A stretch of 11,993 nt of DNA, from contig PXDI01000013.1 of assembly GCA_003565095.1 (NCBI GenBank), forward strand, positions 1-11,993. The letters run 5' to 3'. The translations under genes and the position numbers were made by a program. Under the pieces are notes generated by a model. The model worked only from the letters and a program-made list of their open reading frames with translations. It was not told the DNA's origin and made no database searches. Below, piece by piece: positions 1-7,288 of this stretch; the first letter of the stretch is position 1; each line of letters opens with the position of its first letter. Source of the stretch: PVC group bacterium. GTDB lineage: Bacteria > Verrucomicrobiota > Kiritimatiellia > UBA8416 > PXDI01.

Positions 1-1420
1 CCGCGGTCATGCGTGGATCGTCACACTGCATGAAATTTTTACAGAACCGGTGCATGAACGACTTCCTGTCAGCAGCGGGATTCCATGCCTGCTCTGCGCC
101 GAAGAGATATGCAGGCCATGACAGTTCCATAAAGTTGTAGTGGCCGCCATCACCCCAGTCGGTATTGAGCAGGCCCTCCGCACCGTACTTGATGCCGCTG
201 TGTGCCATTTGTGTGATGTTGCCCATAGCCTCATGCAACCGTGGAAATAAAGTCACCCACGATGATGTTCCCGGGCAGACATAAAAATTCAATTTCCGTC
301 GTGCAATCGGGCGTGGGTGGTCGATTGCCACGTTTCTACTGTATTCCCAGTCGAGCACAGTAATGTCACGCGGCAGCCGCTTCAGTATGGCGGGGTATTT
401 GTGCAGCATGTCTCCCCATATCTGGGTTTTTCTGCCGTGTTTAGCTGCCAGACTGCGTAATTTGCGCACATGCTTTAGGAAAAGTCCGTCATAACCGATA
501 CGCTTGCGCAGGGCATGGCTTTGTCCCATACCCATATCAAATACTTCATCGCAGCAGACATTTATATATTGAGACGTGAAGCATGGCAGCAGATCAGCAA
601 ACAGTTCATCCAGCAGTTCATACGAGGCCGGGTTTGCCGGGGAGAGTGACCAGGCCCTGCGTTTTTTCCAATCTGCCATGGCGTTATATGCTTTGAGATC
701 GGAATAGCACCCTTGTGCGCGATCTTCGGCAAGTTCCTGATAAGGCTTCAGTTGCAGGATGCGGTTCATATGTCCGAAACATGCCAGGCTTGGCACCAGT
801 TCGATATGCTGAAACCGGCATGCTTTATCGATGGCTCTGATCTCCGCGGCGGTTAGTCCACCGCATCCGCGGCCGATCGCCGGATGGCTTTTGAATTTAA
901 ACGTGTGTTCAATGTATAACTGTAAATGATTGATTTTGTAACGCGCCAGTTGCTCAATCATTTCTAACATGTTTTTACGCAAAGGAACTCTGCCGCGGGC
1001 TATATCGTAGTATACCCCCCTGGCCTTAAAAGCCGGGACATCCTTGATGAGCATTTGCGGCAACTTATGGCGGGGGCTTTGCTGAATGATCTGCCGCAGC
1101 GTTTCGGCAGCGTAGGCCGCAGCCGCCGCACCGGAAACACCGATAATTATGCGGTCGCCGGTGATATCCAGTGAATAAGCCTGAGGAGGTAAAGCGTTAT
1201 CGGTGAAGATATTGATCTGGGCGGAAGGCTCTTCTGGTATTGTTTTTGAGCAACAAGCCCGCCACTGCGGCCCGGCAATTACTGCAATCATCTTTGCTGC
1301 ATTACGGTATTCCGGCGGGCAGTTGACACAGCCCTGCGGTGGCAGAAGAAATGCGCCGGTACGCAATTCAATATCCCGCGGTTGGGGTATAAGTTGGATT
1401 GGATGGGGGGTATGCATCAT
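1..1420 (-). CDS. GH20 beta-N-acetylhexosaminidase, 3' end cut by window edge
   Basis: This gene likely removes terminal N-acetylglucosamine or N-acetylgalactosamine from glycans by substrate-assisted catalysis. About 473 codons are visible without a stop, and the C-terminus lies outside the window. Residues 1 to about 125 look like the alpha/beta domain that precedes GH20 barrels. The barrel opens with DVPAFKARGVYYDIARGR (from D127). The catalytic Asp-Glu pair is D291-E292 in CCDEVFDMG, followed by WGDM (W335) and TDWGDGGH (D421), as in the family. The start is the first of two adjacent ATGs at 1420: GGAG lies 5 nt upstream and an in-frame stop lies a little further upstream. No signal peptide is visible (MMHTPHPIQLIPQP), so the enzyme is probably cytoplasmic and may act on imported chito- or glycan fragments; that is inference. 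It lies 261 nt downstream of dus on the same strand, behind structured DNA, and is probably transcribed separately. Family assignment is strong; exact substrate is unknown. Confidence 0.88.
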   Translation of the reverse strand, partial: MMHTPHPIQLIPQPRDIELRTGAFLLPPQGCVNCPPEYRNAAKMIAVIAGPQWRACCSKTIPEEPSAQINIFTDNALPPQAYSLDITGDRIIIGVSGAAAAAYAAETLRQIIQQSPRHKLPQMLIKDVPAFKARGVYYDIARGRVPLRKNMLEMIEQLARYKINHLQLYIEHTFKFKSHPAIGRGCGGLTAAEIRAIDKACRFQHIELVPSLACFGHMNRILQLKPYQELAEDRAQGCYSDLKAYNAMADWKKRRAWSLSPANPASYELLDELFADLLPCFTSQYINVCCDEVFDMGMGQSHALRKRIGYDGLFLKHVRKLRSLAAKHGRKTQIWGDMLHKYPAILKRLPRDITVLDWEYSRNVAIDHPRPIARRKLNFYVCPGTSSWVTLFPRLHEAMGNITQMAHSGIKYGAEGLLNTDWGDGGHYNFMELSWPAYLFGAEQAWNPAADRKSFMHRFCKNFMQCDDPRMTA

Positions 1421-1471
1421 GATAACTCCAATTATTTCAGTCTGATATATTCATCAATTAGCATCGTAAGA

Positions 1472-1573
1472 GTCCGTTGACCTTGTCTGTCCTGCGTAGC
1501 CTTTTGCGAAGGATGGGGTCGGCGGACTAGCCCGAAATGATCAAGCATCGAGGAAGGCGCATTTTTTGATCAA
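1472..1573. repeat. Structured palindromic element, possible interspersed repeat or small structured RNA
   Basis: Two hairpins sit side by side. In the first, GTCCGTTGACC (1472-1482) pairs along all 11 positions with GGTCGGCGGAC (1517-1527), counting two G-U pairs. Inside it TCCT (1490-1493) pairs with AGGA (1510-1513) and CG (1495-1496) with CG (1507-1508) across one mismatch. In the second, TGATCAA (1538-1544) pairs with TTGATCA (1566-1572), the latter preceded by a six-T run. The element is not coding. It could be a REP-like interspersed repeat, a transcript-end structure or a small RNA. Strand and function cannot be decided from one copy. Confidence 0.45.
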
Positions 1574-1622
1574 TATGGGCACCTGTCGCTATTGTTGTAT
1601 TCTCCTATTTTCTGCAATTCTT

Positions 1623-1650
1623 CCGCTCGCCGACCAAGGTCGGCGAGCGG
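1623..1650. terminator. Perfect 13-bp inverted repeat, possible terminator of the maf-dus unit
   Basis: CCGCTCGCCGACC (1623-1635) is followed, after only AA, by its exact reverse complement (1638-1650). As RNA it would give a very GC-rich stem capped by a four-base loop. It begins about 32 nt past the dus stop codon, which suits transcription termination or mRNA 3'-end protection. Neither strand has a T-run after the stem, so it is not a classical intrinsic terminator. A bidirectional block, an RNA-stabilising stem or a palindromic repeat are alternatives. Confidence 0.4.
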
Positions 1651-1681
1651 CAATCATTGACGGTACTTATGCATAAATAAG

Positions 1682-2704
1682 TCATGATACATTCAGTCCG
1701 ACGGCGTCAAGCAGCTCTGTCAGGTTGTTGCGGGAGGCCAGCTCAGGAAGGCGGTTAAGCACCTGTCGCCAGCGCGGGTAGCCCTGCAGATAGCGCACAA
1801 GATGCCCGCGAAAATGCCGGGCAGCACCGGCTTCGGCATCAAAGCGTGCTTTGCGGCGGAATTTCCCCTCAATCAGTTTCAGGGCATAGAGACGCTCAAA
1901 ATGCGCCATCAGTATGGCACGTTTTTCTGCATCGTCAGGCGGTGCGGGTGGGCGGGATTCGTATAAGGCGGCGCGCAGTGCGCTGAACAGCCAGGGATTA
2001 CCGATGGCACCGCGTCCGATCAGCATGCCGTCAACACCGGTGGCATGCAGCATTTGCAAGGCATCTTGAGCGGACTTGATGCCGCCGTTTCCCAGAACCG
2101 GGATACGGGCGCGTTCTTTAGCTTGTTTGATGAGCGGCAGATTGACCGCGCCGGAGTGATGGTGAATTGCGTAGCGTCCGTGAATGGCCAGGGCATCTGC
2201 GCCGCCGCGCTCTACAGCGTCAACGAGTTCATCAACACCGGGATCCTGCGGCGAAAAGCCGATGCGCGTTTTTACGGTGAGCGGCAGCTTAATGGCGGTG
2301 CGCACTGCTGCGGTAATTTGCTGCAGTTTGGCGGGATTGCGCATAAGGGCGGCCCCCGAGCCTTTGCTGACAATCTTGCGAACCGGGCATCCGGCATTTA
2401 TATCAATAAATGCAAACCGGCCGGTTTGTTCTATTTGCGCTGCGGCTTTGGCCAGTACTTCGGCGTCGTTGCCGTAAATATGCGCCCCGACGGGCGCTTC
2501 ACCAGGAACCGTTTCCAGCAGATGCCATGAAGCCCGGCAGCCGCGTGCGAGACCGGCGGCATTCACAACTTCGGTGTAAGAAAATCCGCAACCGAATTCA
2601 CAGCATAATCCGCGCATTGCCGCGTCGGTGTAACCGGCCATCGGGGAAAGCGCCACCGGGAAAGGCAGCGTTAATTGTCCAATATTCAGTGGCGGAATCA
2701 GCAT
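1682..2704 (-). CDS. dus: tRNA-dihydrouridine synthase (DusB-like)
   Basis: This is an FMN-dependent reductase that converts specific uridines of tRNA to 5,6-dihydrouridine using NADPH. The protein is 340 residues, close to the usual 320-350. PMAGYTDAAMR lies near the N-terminus of the TIM barrel. The catalytic cysteine is C106 in DINAGCPVRKIVSKGSGAALM, a strong DusB-type signature. VKTRIG (144-149), HGR (175-177), GNGGI (205-209) and IGRGAIGNPWLF (229-240) are FMN and RNA-contact segments of the family. The frame stays open upstream to a GTG at 2758, inside maf. I chose the ATG at 2704 because GGTGG lies just upstream, the protein then begins next to the conserved core, and the start overlaps the maf stop as ATGCTGA, implying translational coupling. 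It is the second gene of a maf-dus unit. DusB is the best subfamily guess; which tRNA position it modifies is not shown by sequence. Confidence 0.93.
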   Translation of the reverse strand: MLIPPLNIGQLTLPFPVALSPMAGYTDAAMRGLCCEFGCGFSYTEVVNAAGLARGCRASWHLLETVPGEAPVGAHIYGNDAEVLAKAAAQIEQTGRFAFIDINAGCPVRKIVSKGSGAALMRNPAKLQQITAAVRTAIKLPLTVKTRIGFSPQDPGVDELVDAVERGGADALAIHGRYAIHHHSGAVNLPLIKQAKERARIPVLGNGGIKSAQDALQMLHATGVDGMLIGRGAIGNPWLFSALRAALYESRPPAPPDDAEKRAILMAHFERLYALKLIEGKFRRKARFDAEAGAARHFRGHLVRYLQGYPRWRQVLNRLPELASRNNLTELLDAVGLNVS

Positions 2705-3276
2705 GTGTGCCACCATGCGTTGATTATTTCCATCGGCAGACCGATGATGTTTGTCCACGACCCGTCGTACGAATCCAGCAGCAGCTCCCCGTGATCGCCG
2801 ATATCATAGCCGCCCGCCTTGTCCAGAGGGTTTACTACGCGGAAATAATCACCGATAGTTTCATCTGTAAGCGGCCGGAATTTTACTACAGTTACGGTGG
2901 CATTGATGAGCGGCGGTTCATTCGGGCGGAACAGGCCGGTTGCGGTAATTACCTTGTGAGTATTGCCGGAGAGGGCTTGCAGCATATTGCAGGCGGCATT
3001 GAGGTCCGGCGGTTTACCAAGGCAGCGGCCTTCAAACTCAAGCACCGTATCAGCGGCAATAACGGCGTATCCGGGATTGCGTTCGATTGCTTCGGTCAGT
3101 TTTCTGCGGGTATTCTCCAGTGCGGTTGTTTCCGGCCGGTCATCATAATGAACTTCCGCAACATGTGTCGGGCGGACAATATGCGGTATTCCGGCGGTTT
3201 TCAGCAAAGTGTGCCGGCGCGGTGATGCCGATGCCAGTACCAGTTGCGGGGCGGTTATGTTTTCTGACTTATCCAT
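2698..3276 (-). CDS. maf: Maf family nucleotide pyrophosphatase
   Basis: Maf proteins hydrolyse non-canonical or modified nucleoside triphosphates (dTTP/UTP analogues, or 7-methyl-GTP, depending on subfamily) to the monophosphate and pyrophosphate, cleaning the nucleotide pool in the cytoplasm. The protein is 192 residues, normal for the family. It shows the N-terminal LASASPRR (14-21), the AADT motif with the conserved acidic D76, LGKP (86-89), and a C-terminal DKAGGYDIGDHG and NIIGLP. The DKAGGY/IGLP segment is nearer the dTTP/UTP (YhdE) type, but I would not fix the subfamily. The ATG at 3276 is preferred over an upstream TTG at 3297, because it places the core at the usual distance from the N-terminus; neither has a good ribosome-binding site. 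It is the first gene of a maf-dus pair, divergent from infA. Confidence 0.92.
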   Translation of the reverse strand: MDKSENITAPQLVLASASPRRHTLLKTAGIPHIVRPTHVAEVHYDDRPETTALENTRRKLTEAIERNPGYAVIAADTVLEFEGRCLGKPPDLNAACNMLQALSGNTHKVITATGLFRPNEPPLINATVTVVKFRPLTDETIGDYFRVVNPLDKAGGYDIGDHGELLLDSYDGSWTNIIGLPMEIINAWWHTC

Positions 3277-3397
3277 TGCCGCGGCAATATGCCACAATGC
3301 CGCGGCAGCCGCAAGCTTCGGTGAAGTCAGGTTTTCGCTTTTTTTGCTTGTTTATCGCGTGTGATATGCATAGTGTGCTTGTTTGCAAAGGAGAGAA
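3277..3397. promoter_or_regulatory. Divergent maf/infA intergenic region with a possible infA promoter
   Basis: This 121-nt gap separates two diverging genes and must hold promoters for both. On the plus strand, TTGCTT (3344-3349) could be a -35 box, 15 nt before TATGCA (3365-3370), which is preceded by a TG extended -10 dinucleotide (3362-3363). The match is weak. A clear ribosome-binding sequence AAAGGAG (3387-3393) stands 4 nt before the infA ATG. Confidence 0.3.
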
Positions 3398-3622
3398 ATG
3401 GCGAAAGAAAGTGACTATATTGAAGCAACCGGTACGGTGGTGAAAGTGCTGCCGGCAACGATGTACCGTGTGCGTCTGGATAACGGACATGAGATTCTTG
3501 CCCACATATCCGGTAAGATGCGCAAGCATTTCATCAGGATTACCACCGGCGACAAGGTTACCGTGCAGCTCACGCCCTATGATTTGACCAAGGGGCGTAT
3601 CTCTTTCCGTCACCGCGAGTGA
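3398..3622 (+). CDS. infA: Translation initiation factor IF-1
   Basis: IF-1 binds the 30S A site during initiation and helps IF-2 and IF-3 select the start codon and initiator tRNA. The 74-residue product is a single OB-fold with the family's landmarks in order: IEATGTVVKVLP, LDNGHEILAHISGKMRKHFIRI, GDKVTVQLTPYDLTKGRISFR. Length is typical (about 72). The frame is open a few codons upstream, but the ATG at 3398 gives the standard MAKE-type N-terminus and has AAAGGAG at ideal spacing. The gene stands alone, not in a ribosomal protein cluster, divergent from maf and convergent with the pseudouridine synthase gene, whose stop lies 12 nt away. A second infA elsewhere in the genome cannot be excluded. 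Confidence 0.96.
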   Translation: MAKESDYIEATGTVVKVLPATMYRVRLDNGHEILAHISGKMRKHFIRITTGDKVTVQLTPYDLTKGRISFRHRE

Positions 3623-3634
3623 GCCCTTGTTCTT

Positions 3635-4474
3635 TTAGGACAAGCGGAACGTTATTAAGCATTCCTTGAAATCAGCGGGTAAGGGAGCCTGTGCGCTGAT
3701 TTCCCTGCCGGGCTGCAGTTCAATTCTTAATCGGTAGGCATGCAGCATTTGGCGTGGCACTGCCGCCTCACGCGTGCCGGCCGATTTAAGCATTCCGTAT
3801 TCGGCATCGCCGACAACCGGGTGGCGCCATGCGGCCAGATGTTTCCGTACCTGGTGCTTGCGGCCGGTTGCCAGACTTAACTCAACATAGGTTGCCCGCG
3901 GGCCGGTTTTCAGTACCCGCAGTGCGGTTACGGCTGACTTGCCGTAAAGGTTTTCGGTTATTTTCTGCGGGGCGTCATTCCAAGGTCCCTTGACGATGGC
4001 GCGGTATATTTTGATGACTGAATGGCGCTTGAATGCCGCCACCGCGGTATTGAATGCATTTTCGTCGTTGGCAAACAGCAGGCATCCCGAAGTATCACGG
4101 TCCAGCCGGTGCACAGCCTGCAATGTATTATTTCCGGTATTGCGGCGCAGGATCTGCTCAACACTGTCGGTACCGTCATTACTCAGCAGCCCCGCGGGCT
4201 TGTTGACAATGATGTATTCTGAATCTTTGTATAGCACCACCGGCGTGATGCTGCTGCCCGGCTCGGATTGTGCCGGCCACTCGACAGTATCATTACGCTG
4301 CAATTTATGGCGTGCCATCCAGACGCGGTTGCTGTTCACGCGTACACTGCGTGAATCCAGCAGCGCCTTCACTTTGCGCCGGGACATGCCGGTTTCCTGT
4401 GCAATGGCGTCTTGCAGGTTACAGCCATGCAGGGCTGCGTTCACTTTGAAGCCTTTATAGGCGTTATTCTTCAT
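3635..4474 (-). CDS. RluA-family pseudouridine synthase with S4 domain
   Basis: This enzyme isomerises uridine to pseudouridine in rRNA or tRNA. The 279-residue protein has an N-terminal S4-type RNA-binding region (about 17-60, including SRRKVKALLDSRSVRVNSN) and an RluA catalytic core. The core shows YIIVNKPAGLL (87-97), the catalytic motif HRLDRDTSG (122-130, nucleophile D125), KIYRAIV (155-161) and LATGRKHQVRKHLA (201-214). S4 plus core is the RluC/RluD arrangement, though the sequence alone does not say whether the target is 23S rRNA or another RNA. It starts at the ATG at 4474 with only a weak ribosome-binding sequence. It is monocistronic: convergent with infA and divergent from the greA-led operon. 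No catalytic residue is missing. Confidence 0.92.
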   Translation of the reverse strand: MKNNAYKGFKVNAALHGCNLQDAIAQETGMSRRKVKALLDSRSVRVNSNRVWMARHKLQRNDTVEWPAQSEPGSSITPVVLYKDSEYIIVNKPAGLLSNDGTDSVEQILRRNTGNNTLQAVHRLDRDTSGCLLFANDENAFNTAVAAFKRHSVIKIYRAIVKGPWNDAPQKITENLYGKSAVTALRVLKTGPRATYVELSLATGRKHQVRKHLAAWRHPVVGDAEYGMLKSAGTREAAVPRQMLHAYRLRIELQPGREISAQAPLPADFKECLITFRLS

Positions 4475-4588
4475 GCGTTCTTCGCTTTGGCTTGCAAACA
4501 GCCTTGGTTATTAGTTAACATTCAACCTTTTACTAATTACTCAATCGATAAAAGTTTTTCGGTATTCCGATTGACATGGGAGCAGCAT
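4475..4588. promoter_or_regulatory. Divergent promoter region of the rlu-type gene and the greA operon
   Basis: This 114-nt A/T-rich gap lies between two divergent starts and is the natural place for the promoter of the six-gene operon to its right. Candidate boxes on the plus strand are TTGGTT (4505-4510) or TTAACA (4515-4520) as -35, with T-rich -10-like sequences near 4529-4540. None is a close match to consensus. The greA ribosome-binding sequence GGGAG (4578-4582) is clear, 6 nt before its ATG. Confidence 0.35.
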
Positions 4589-6766
4589 ATGGCATTGCCT
4601 GATGAATGGAAGACAAAAAGTGCAGGGGTTCTTGAGCAGTGGTTGATGGAGGCGCTTGAGCGGGATGATCGTAATATAGCTGAACTGGTTGCTGTACTGG
4701 AGCATCTGGCGCAGGCGCATGATCCTGTACAGGCCGATGCCCTGGCGGAAATGGCGCAGGATATTTATGCAGAGCTGAATGACCGGCAGTCAGTCTTACG
4801 GTTATTGAGCGTCCGGCTGGCATGGCCGGTTCCGGGGCGCGATGAACCGGCGGTTTGCCGCAAAACGGTAGAGAGTGCGTTTTCTGACCGCTGGGGAAAA
4901 GCTTTTGCCGAAGCGGTGGATCTGGGCGGGGCATTGCCGCCGGAAGAAATTGTGCGCCGGCTGACGGTGCTCACCGGCATGCGCGCAGGCGGATTGTGCA
5001 ATGATAAAACATGGGGGTTTGGCATAATCCGTGAAATCGATGATTTCTATAAGCGGGTTACGATTGATTTTGACACAAAACCGCGTCACCGGATGACTTT
5101 TGCATATGCGGCTGAGACGCTTGAGTTGCTTGATGCCGAGCATTTGCTGGCGGTAAAGCATGCTGCACCGGGAAAAGTTGCGGAAATGGTGAAAAGTGCA
5201 CCGGCCGAGCTGGTCAAAGCGGCCCTGCGTAGTTTCGGTCCGTTGGCGGTGCCTGATTTGCAGCAGCGTCTGGTTCCGGCATTCATGGCGGAAAAGGATT
5301 GGAAGGGGTTCTGGGATGCCGCGCGCAAGGAACTGAAACGTGATGCGCTGGTGGATGTGCCGGCGCGGCGCAGTGAGCCACTGCGTCTGCTTGAGACCGC
5401 GCTGGTTTATGATGATGCATGGGCGGCAAAGCTTGCTCAGGAGCGCGATATCGGTGAAATTATGCGCGGTCTGGATGAGGCCTTGGCGGGGGGGCTGCTG
5501 GAGAATGTGGGTGATAGCGGACGCGATAAGATTGGTGAGCGCCTGGCTTATGTTTTGCATGCTTGCGAGAACTCGCAGCCGGGCGTGGCCGCCAGGGCGC
5601 TGGTGCAGGCAGAGCGCTGCAATGTTCCGGATACTATCGTGAATGTTGCTGCGGTGGTGCATGGTGTGGTGCAAAGCGGACGGCTTGAAACGGCATTGAA
5701 TGAGCTGCCTGCGCGCGAGGTTTCCGGATATCTGGACCTGCTGATTAAGCATAGCGGAGATGAGTCAAAGGAAGCATTGCTGGAGATGCTGCCGCGCATG
5801 CCGTGTTCGCTGATGGATGCAATTGTTGCCGTGCTGCGCGCGAATGCATATGAAGCGCAATGTGCGGAGCGGCTCGGTGGCATTCTGAATGCAGTGCAGG
5901 CTCCGCCGCTGGTTGTTGATTGGGCATGGCGGCGGTATGGCCAGAATGATGAGTGGATTGAACTGGATGCGGCTGCGTTGTTGCAGCATGCTGTCGCGAT
6001 GATGGAGCGCGATCTTTCCGGCGAGGAATTGAAAGCGCAGAATGATTTGCGCAGCCGGCTGGAGCAGGGGGATGCGCTTGTCCAGATGCTTGGAAAGGTT
6101 TCCGGCAATCTGCGTGAATCATTTGTGCAGCGGGTTAATTCCGCGCGCGGATGGGATACCGGTTCGCGCCGCTCGGTCATGGCCCGGGTGATTAAACTTT
6201 ATCCCGAGTTACTGCAGGTGATCGCCGGTGATGATGAAAAAGAGCCGGCGGTTGAGGCAAAACGTGTTACATCGTGGCGCAGTTATCGTGAGCGGCAGGA
6301 GCAGTTGCGTGATATTGTAGAGTGTCAGATACCGGAAAACAGTCAGGAAATCGGTGTGGCGCGCAGCTACGGGGATTTGCGCGAGAATTTTGAGTATCAG
6401 GCCGCCAAGGACAGGCAGCGGCTGCTGATGCAGCGTCAGGCGACCCTTGAGCAGGATTTGAAGGATGTGCAAGGAACCGATTTCAGTGACGCAAGTGTTG
6501 ATAAGGCCGGGCCGGGGTGCAGTGTGGTGTTGTGCGGTGCGGATGGCAGGAACGAGAGCATTACGATTCTGGGTGAATGGGATCGTGATGAGGTGCTTGG
6601 CATCATTTCCAATAAAAGCCGTGTCGGCACGGCTCTTTGCGGCAGAAGTGTCGGTGATGAAGTGCAACTGCCGGCTGAGGGCGGCATTGATGGGGAACTG
6701 CGGACAGTCAAAATTGTTTCCATCGAACCACTGAATACAGATCTCCGAGGCTGGATTGGCGGTTAA
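4589..6766 (+). CDS. greA: Long-form GreA transcript cleavage/elongation factor with ~550-residue N-terminal extension
   Basis: The C-terminal part is a GreA/GreB factor, which enters the RNA polymerase secondary channel and stimulates cleavage of backtracked RNA. Residues about 562-630 form the GreA coiled coil: IPENSQEIGVARSYGDLRE, with the acidic tip at D596 and E599, then NFEYQAAKDRQ. Residues about 640-715 form the FKBP-like domain (GIISNKSRVGTALCGRSVGDEVQLP). Ordinary GreA is about 158 residues; this one has 725. The extension is mostly helical and charged. At about 135-190 it has a segment, NDKTWGFGIIREID then VTIDFD, resembling a small beta-barrel. Such giant GreA proteins are known from Chlamydiae, spirochaetes and Verrucomicrobia-like bacteria; the role of the extension is unclear to me. 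The open frame extends upstream to 4412, but the ATG at 4589 has GGGAG at 6-nt spacing. First gene of the operon; its TAA overlaps the lspA ATG by 1 nt. Confidence 0.93.
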   Translation: MALPDEWKTKSAGVLEQWLMEALERDDRNIAELVAVLEHLAQAHDPVQADALAEMAQDIYAELNDRQSVLRLLSVRLAWPVPGRDEPAVCRKTVESAFSDRWGKAFAEAVDLGGALPPEEIVRRLTVLTGMRAGGLCNDKTWGFGIIREIDDFYKRVTIDFDTKPRHRMTFAYAAETLELLDAEHLLAVKHAAPGKVAEMVKSAPAELVKAALRSFGPLAVPDLQQRLVPAFMAEKDWKGFWDAARKELKRDALVDVPARRSEPLRLLETALVYDDAWAAKLAQERDIGEIMRGLDEALAGGLLENVGDSGRDKIGERLAYVLHACENSQPGVAARALVQAERCNVPDTIVNVAAVVHGVVQSGRLETALNELPAREVSGYLDLLIKHSGDESKEALLEMLPRMPCSLMDAIVAVLRANAYEAQCAERLGGILNAVQAPPLVVDWAWRRYGQNDEWIELDAAALLQHAVAMMERDLSGEELKAQNDLRSRLEQGDALVQMLGKVSGNLRESFVQRVNSARGWDTGSRRSVMARVIKLYPELLQVIAGDDEKEPAVEAKRVTSWRSYRERQEQLRDIVECQIPENSQEIGVARSYGDLRENFEYQAAKDRQRLLMQRQATLEQDLKDVQGTDFSDASVDKAGPGCSVVLCGADGRNESITILGEWDRDEVLGIISNKSRVGTALCGRSVGDEVQLPAEGGIDGELRTVKIVSIEPLNTDLRGWIGG

Positions 6767-7287
6767 TGGAAGAAAAACGAACAGATGCGTTTACTGTCAG
6801 CCGTGGCTTAATTGTCACGATCATAATTTTTCTGACGGTATCCGATCAGCTTACAAAGCTCTGGACACAGCGGGTTTTCTTTCTTGGAGAGGGGCGCACT
6901 GTTATTCCCGGCTTTTTTGATCTGCGTTATATCCAGAATACCGGGGCGGCGTGGGGCATCTTTTCCGGCTTCAATCACTGGCTGGTGGTCTTTTCTTTTA
7001 TAATGCTGGCATTGCTGATTCGCTTCCGTCATCACCTGATCGGGCATCACCCGCTTGAGCGTATTTCACTGGCGCTGATGCTTTCTGGAATTATCGGCAA
7101 TCTGATTGATCGTGTCCGACTGGGGTACGTGGTGGATTTTCTGGACTTCTATATTGGTAGTAGACATTTTCCTGCATTCAATATTGCCGATGCCGCAATC
7201 ACCGGCGGGGTGGCGCTGTATTTTATTGCACAGCTTATATTGTCTCGCTCCCGTTCTAGTGAAAACAGTCAAGGTACCGGGATTTAG
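6766..7287 (+). CDS. lspA: Lipoprotein signal peptidase (signal peptidase II)
   Basis: LspA is an inner-membrane aspartyl protease that cuts the signal peptide of diacylglyceryl-modified prolipoproteins just before the lipobox cysteine. The 173-residue protein has four hydrophobic segments (about 13-30, 68-86, 100-115 and 140-160). It carries the family blocks SDQLTK (26-31), IQNTGAAWGIF (56-66), GNLIDRVRLGYVVDFLDF (111-128) and FPAFNIADAAI (135-145). The catalytic aspartates should be D124 and D142. The start codon overlaps the preceding greA stop in TAATG, so translation is probably coupled to greA. Nothing essential is missing. It supports an envelope with lipoproteins, consistent with lpxA downstream. 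Confidence 0.97.
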   Translation: MEEKRTDAFTVSRGLIVTIIIFLTVSDQLTKLWTQRVFFLGEGRTVIPGFFDLRYIQNTGAAWGIFSGFNHWLVVFSFIMLALLIRFRHHLIGHHPLERISLALMLSGIIGNLIDRVRLGYVVDFLDFYIGSRHFPAFNIADAAITGGVALYFIAQLILSRSRSSENSQGTGI

Positions 7288-7288
7288 T

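Larger units (their letters stand above)
1421..1681. other. Non-coding spacer between dus and the GH20 gene
   Basis: This 261-nt spacer has no convincing reading frame. It holds two hairpin-forming elements (1472-1573 and 1623-1650), annotated separately. The ribosome-binding sequence GGAG of the GH20 gene lies at its left end, on the minus strand. I could not pick out a convincing -35/-10 pair for the GH20 gene, though a promoter would be expected here. Confidence 0.6.

Noticed and set aside
2045..2530. Long plus-strand open frames inside dus (also 2410-3225 across dus and maf)
   Set aside because: They lie antisense to well-supported enzymes with clear catalytic motifs and show no family signature themselves.
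3626..3644. CTTGTT...GACAAG hairpin between infA and the pseudouridine synthase gene as a bidirectional terminator
   Set aside because: The stem is only six pairs including a wobble, there is no T-run on either side, and it overlaps the stop codon of the minus-strand gene.
4802..5752. 316-codon minus-strand open frame within greA
   Set aside because: It is antisense to the conserved long GreA and its composition is typical of shadow frames in GC-rich coding DNA.
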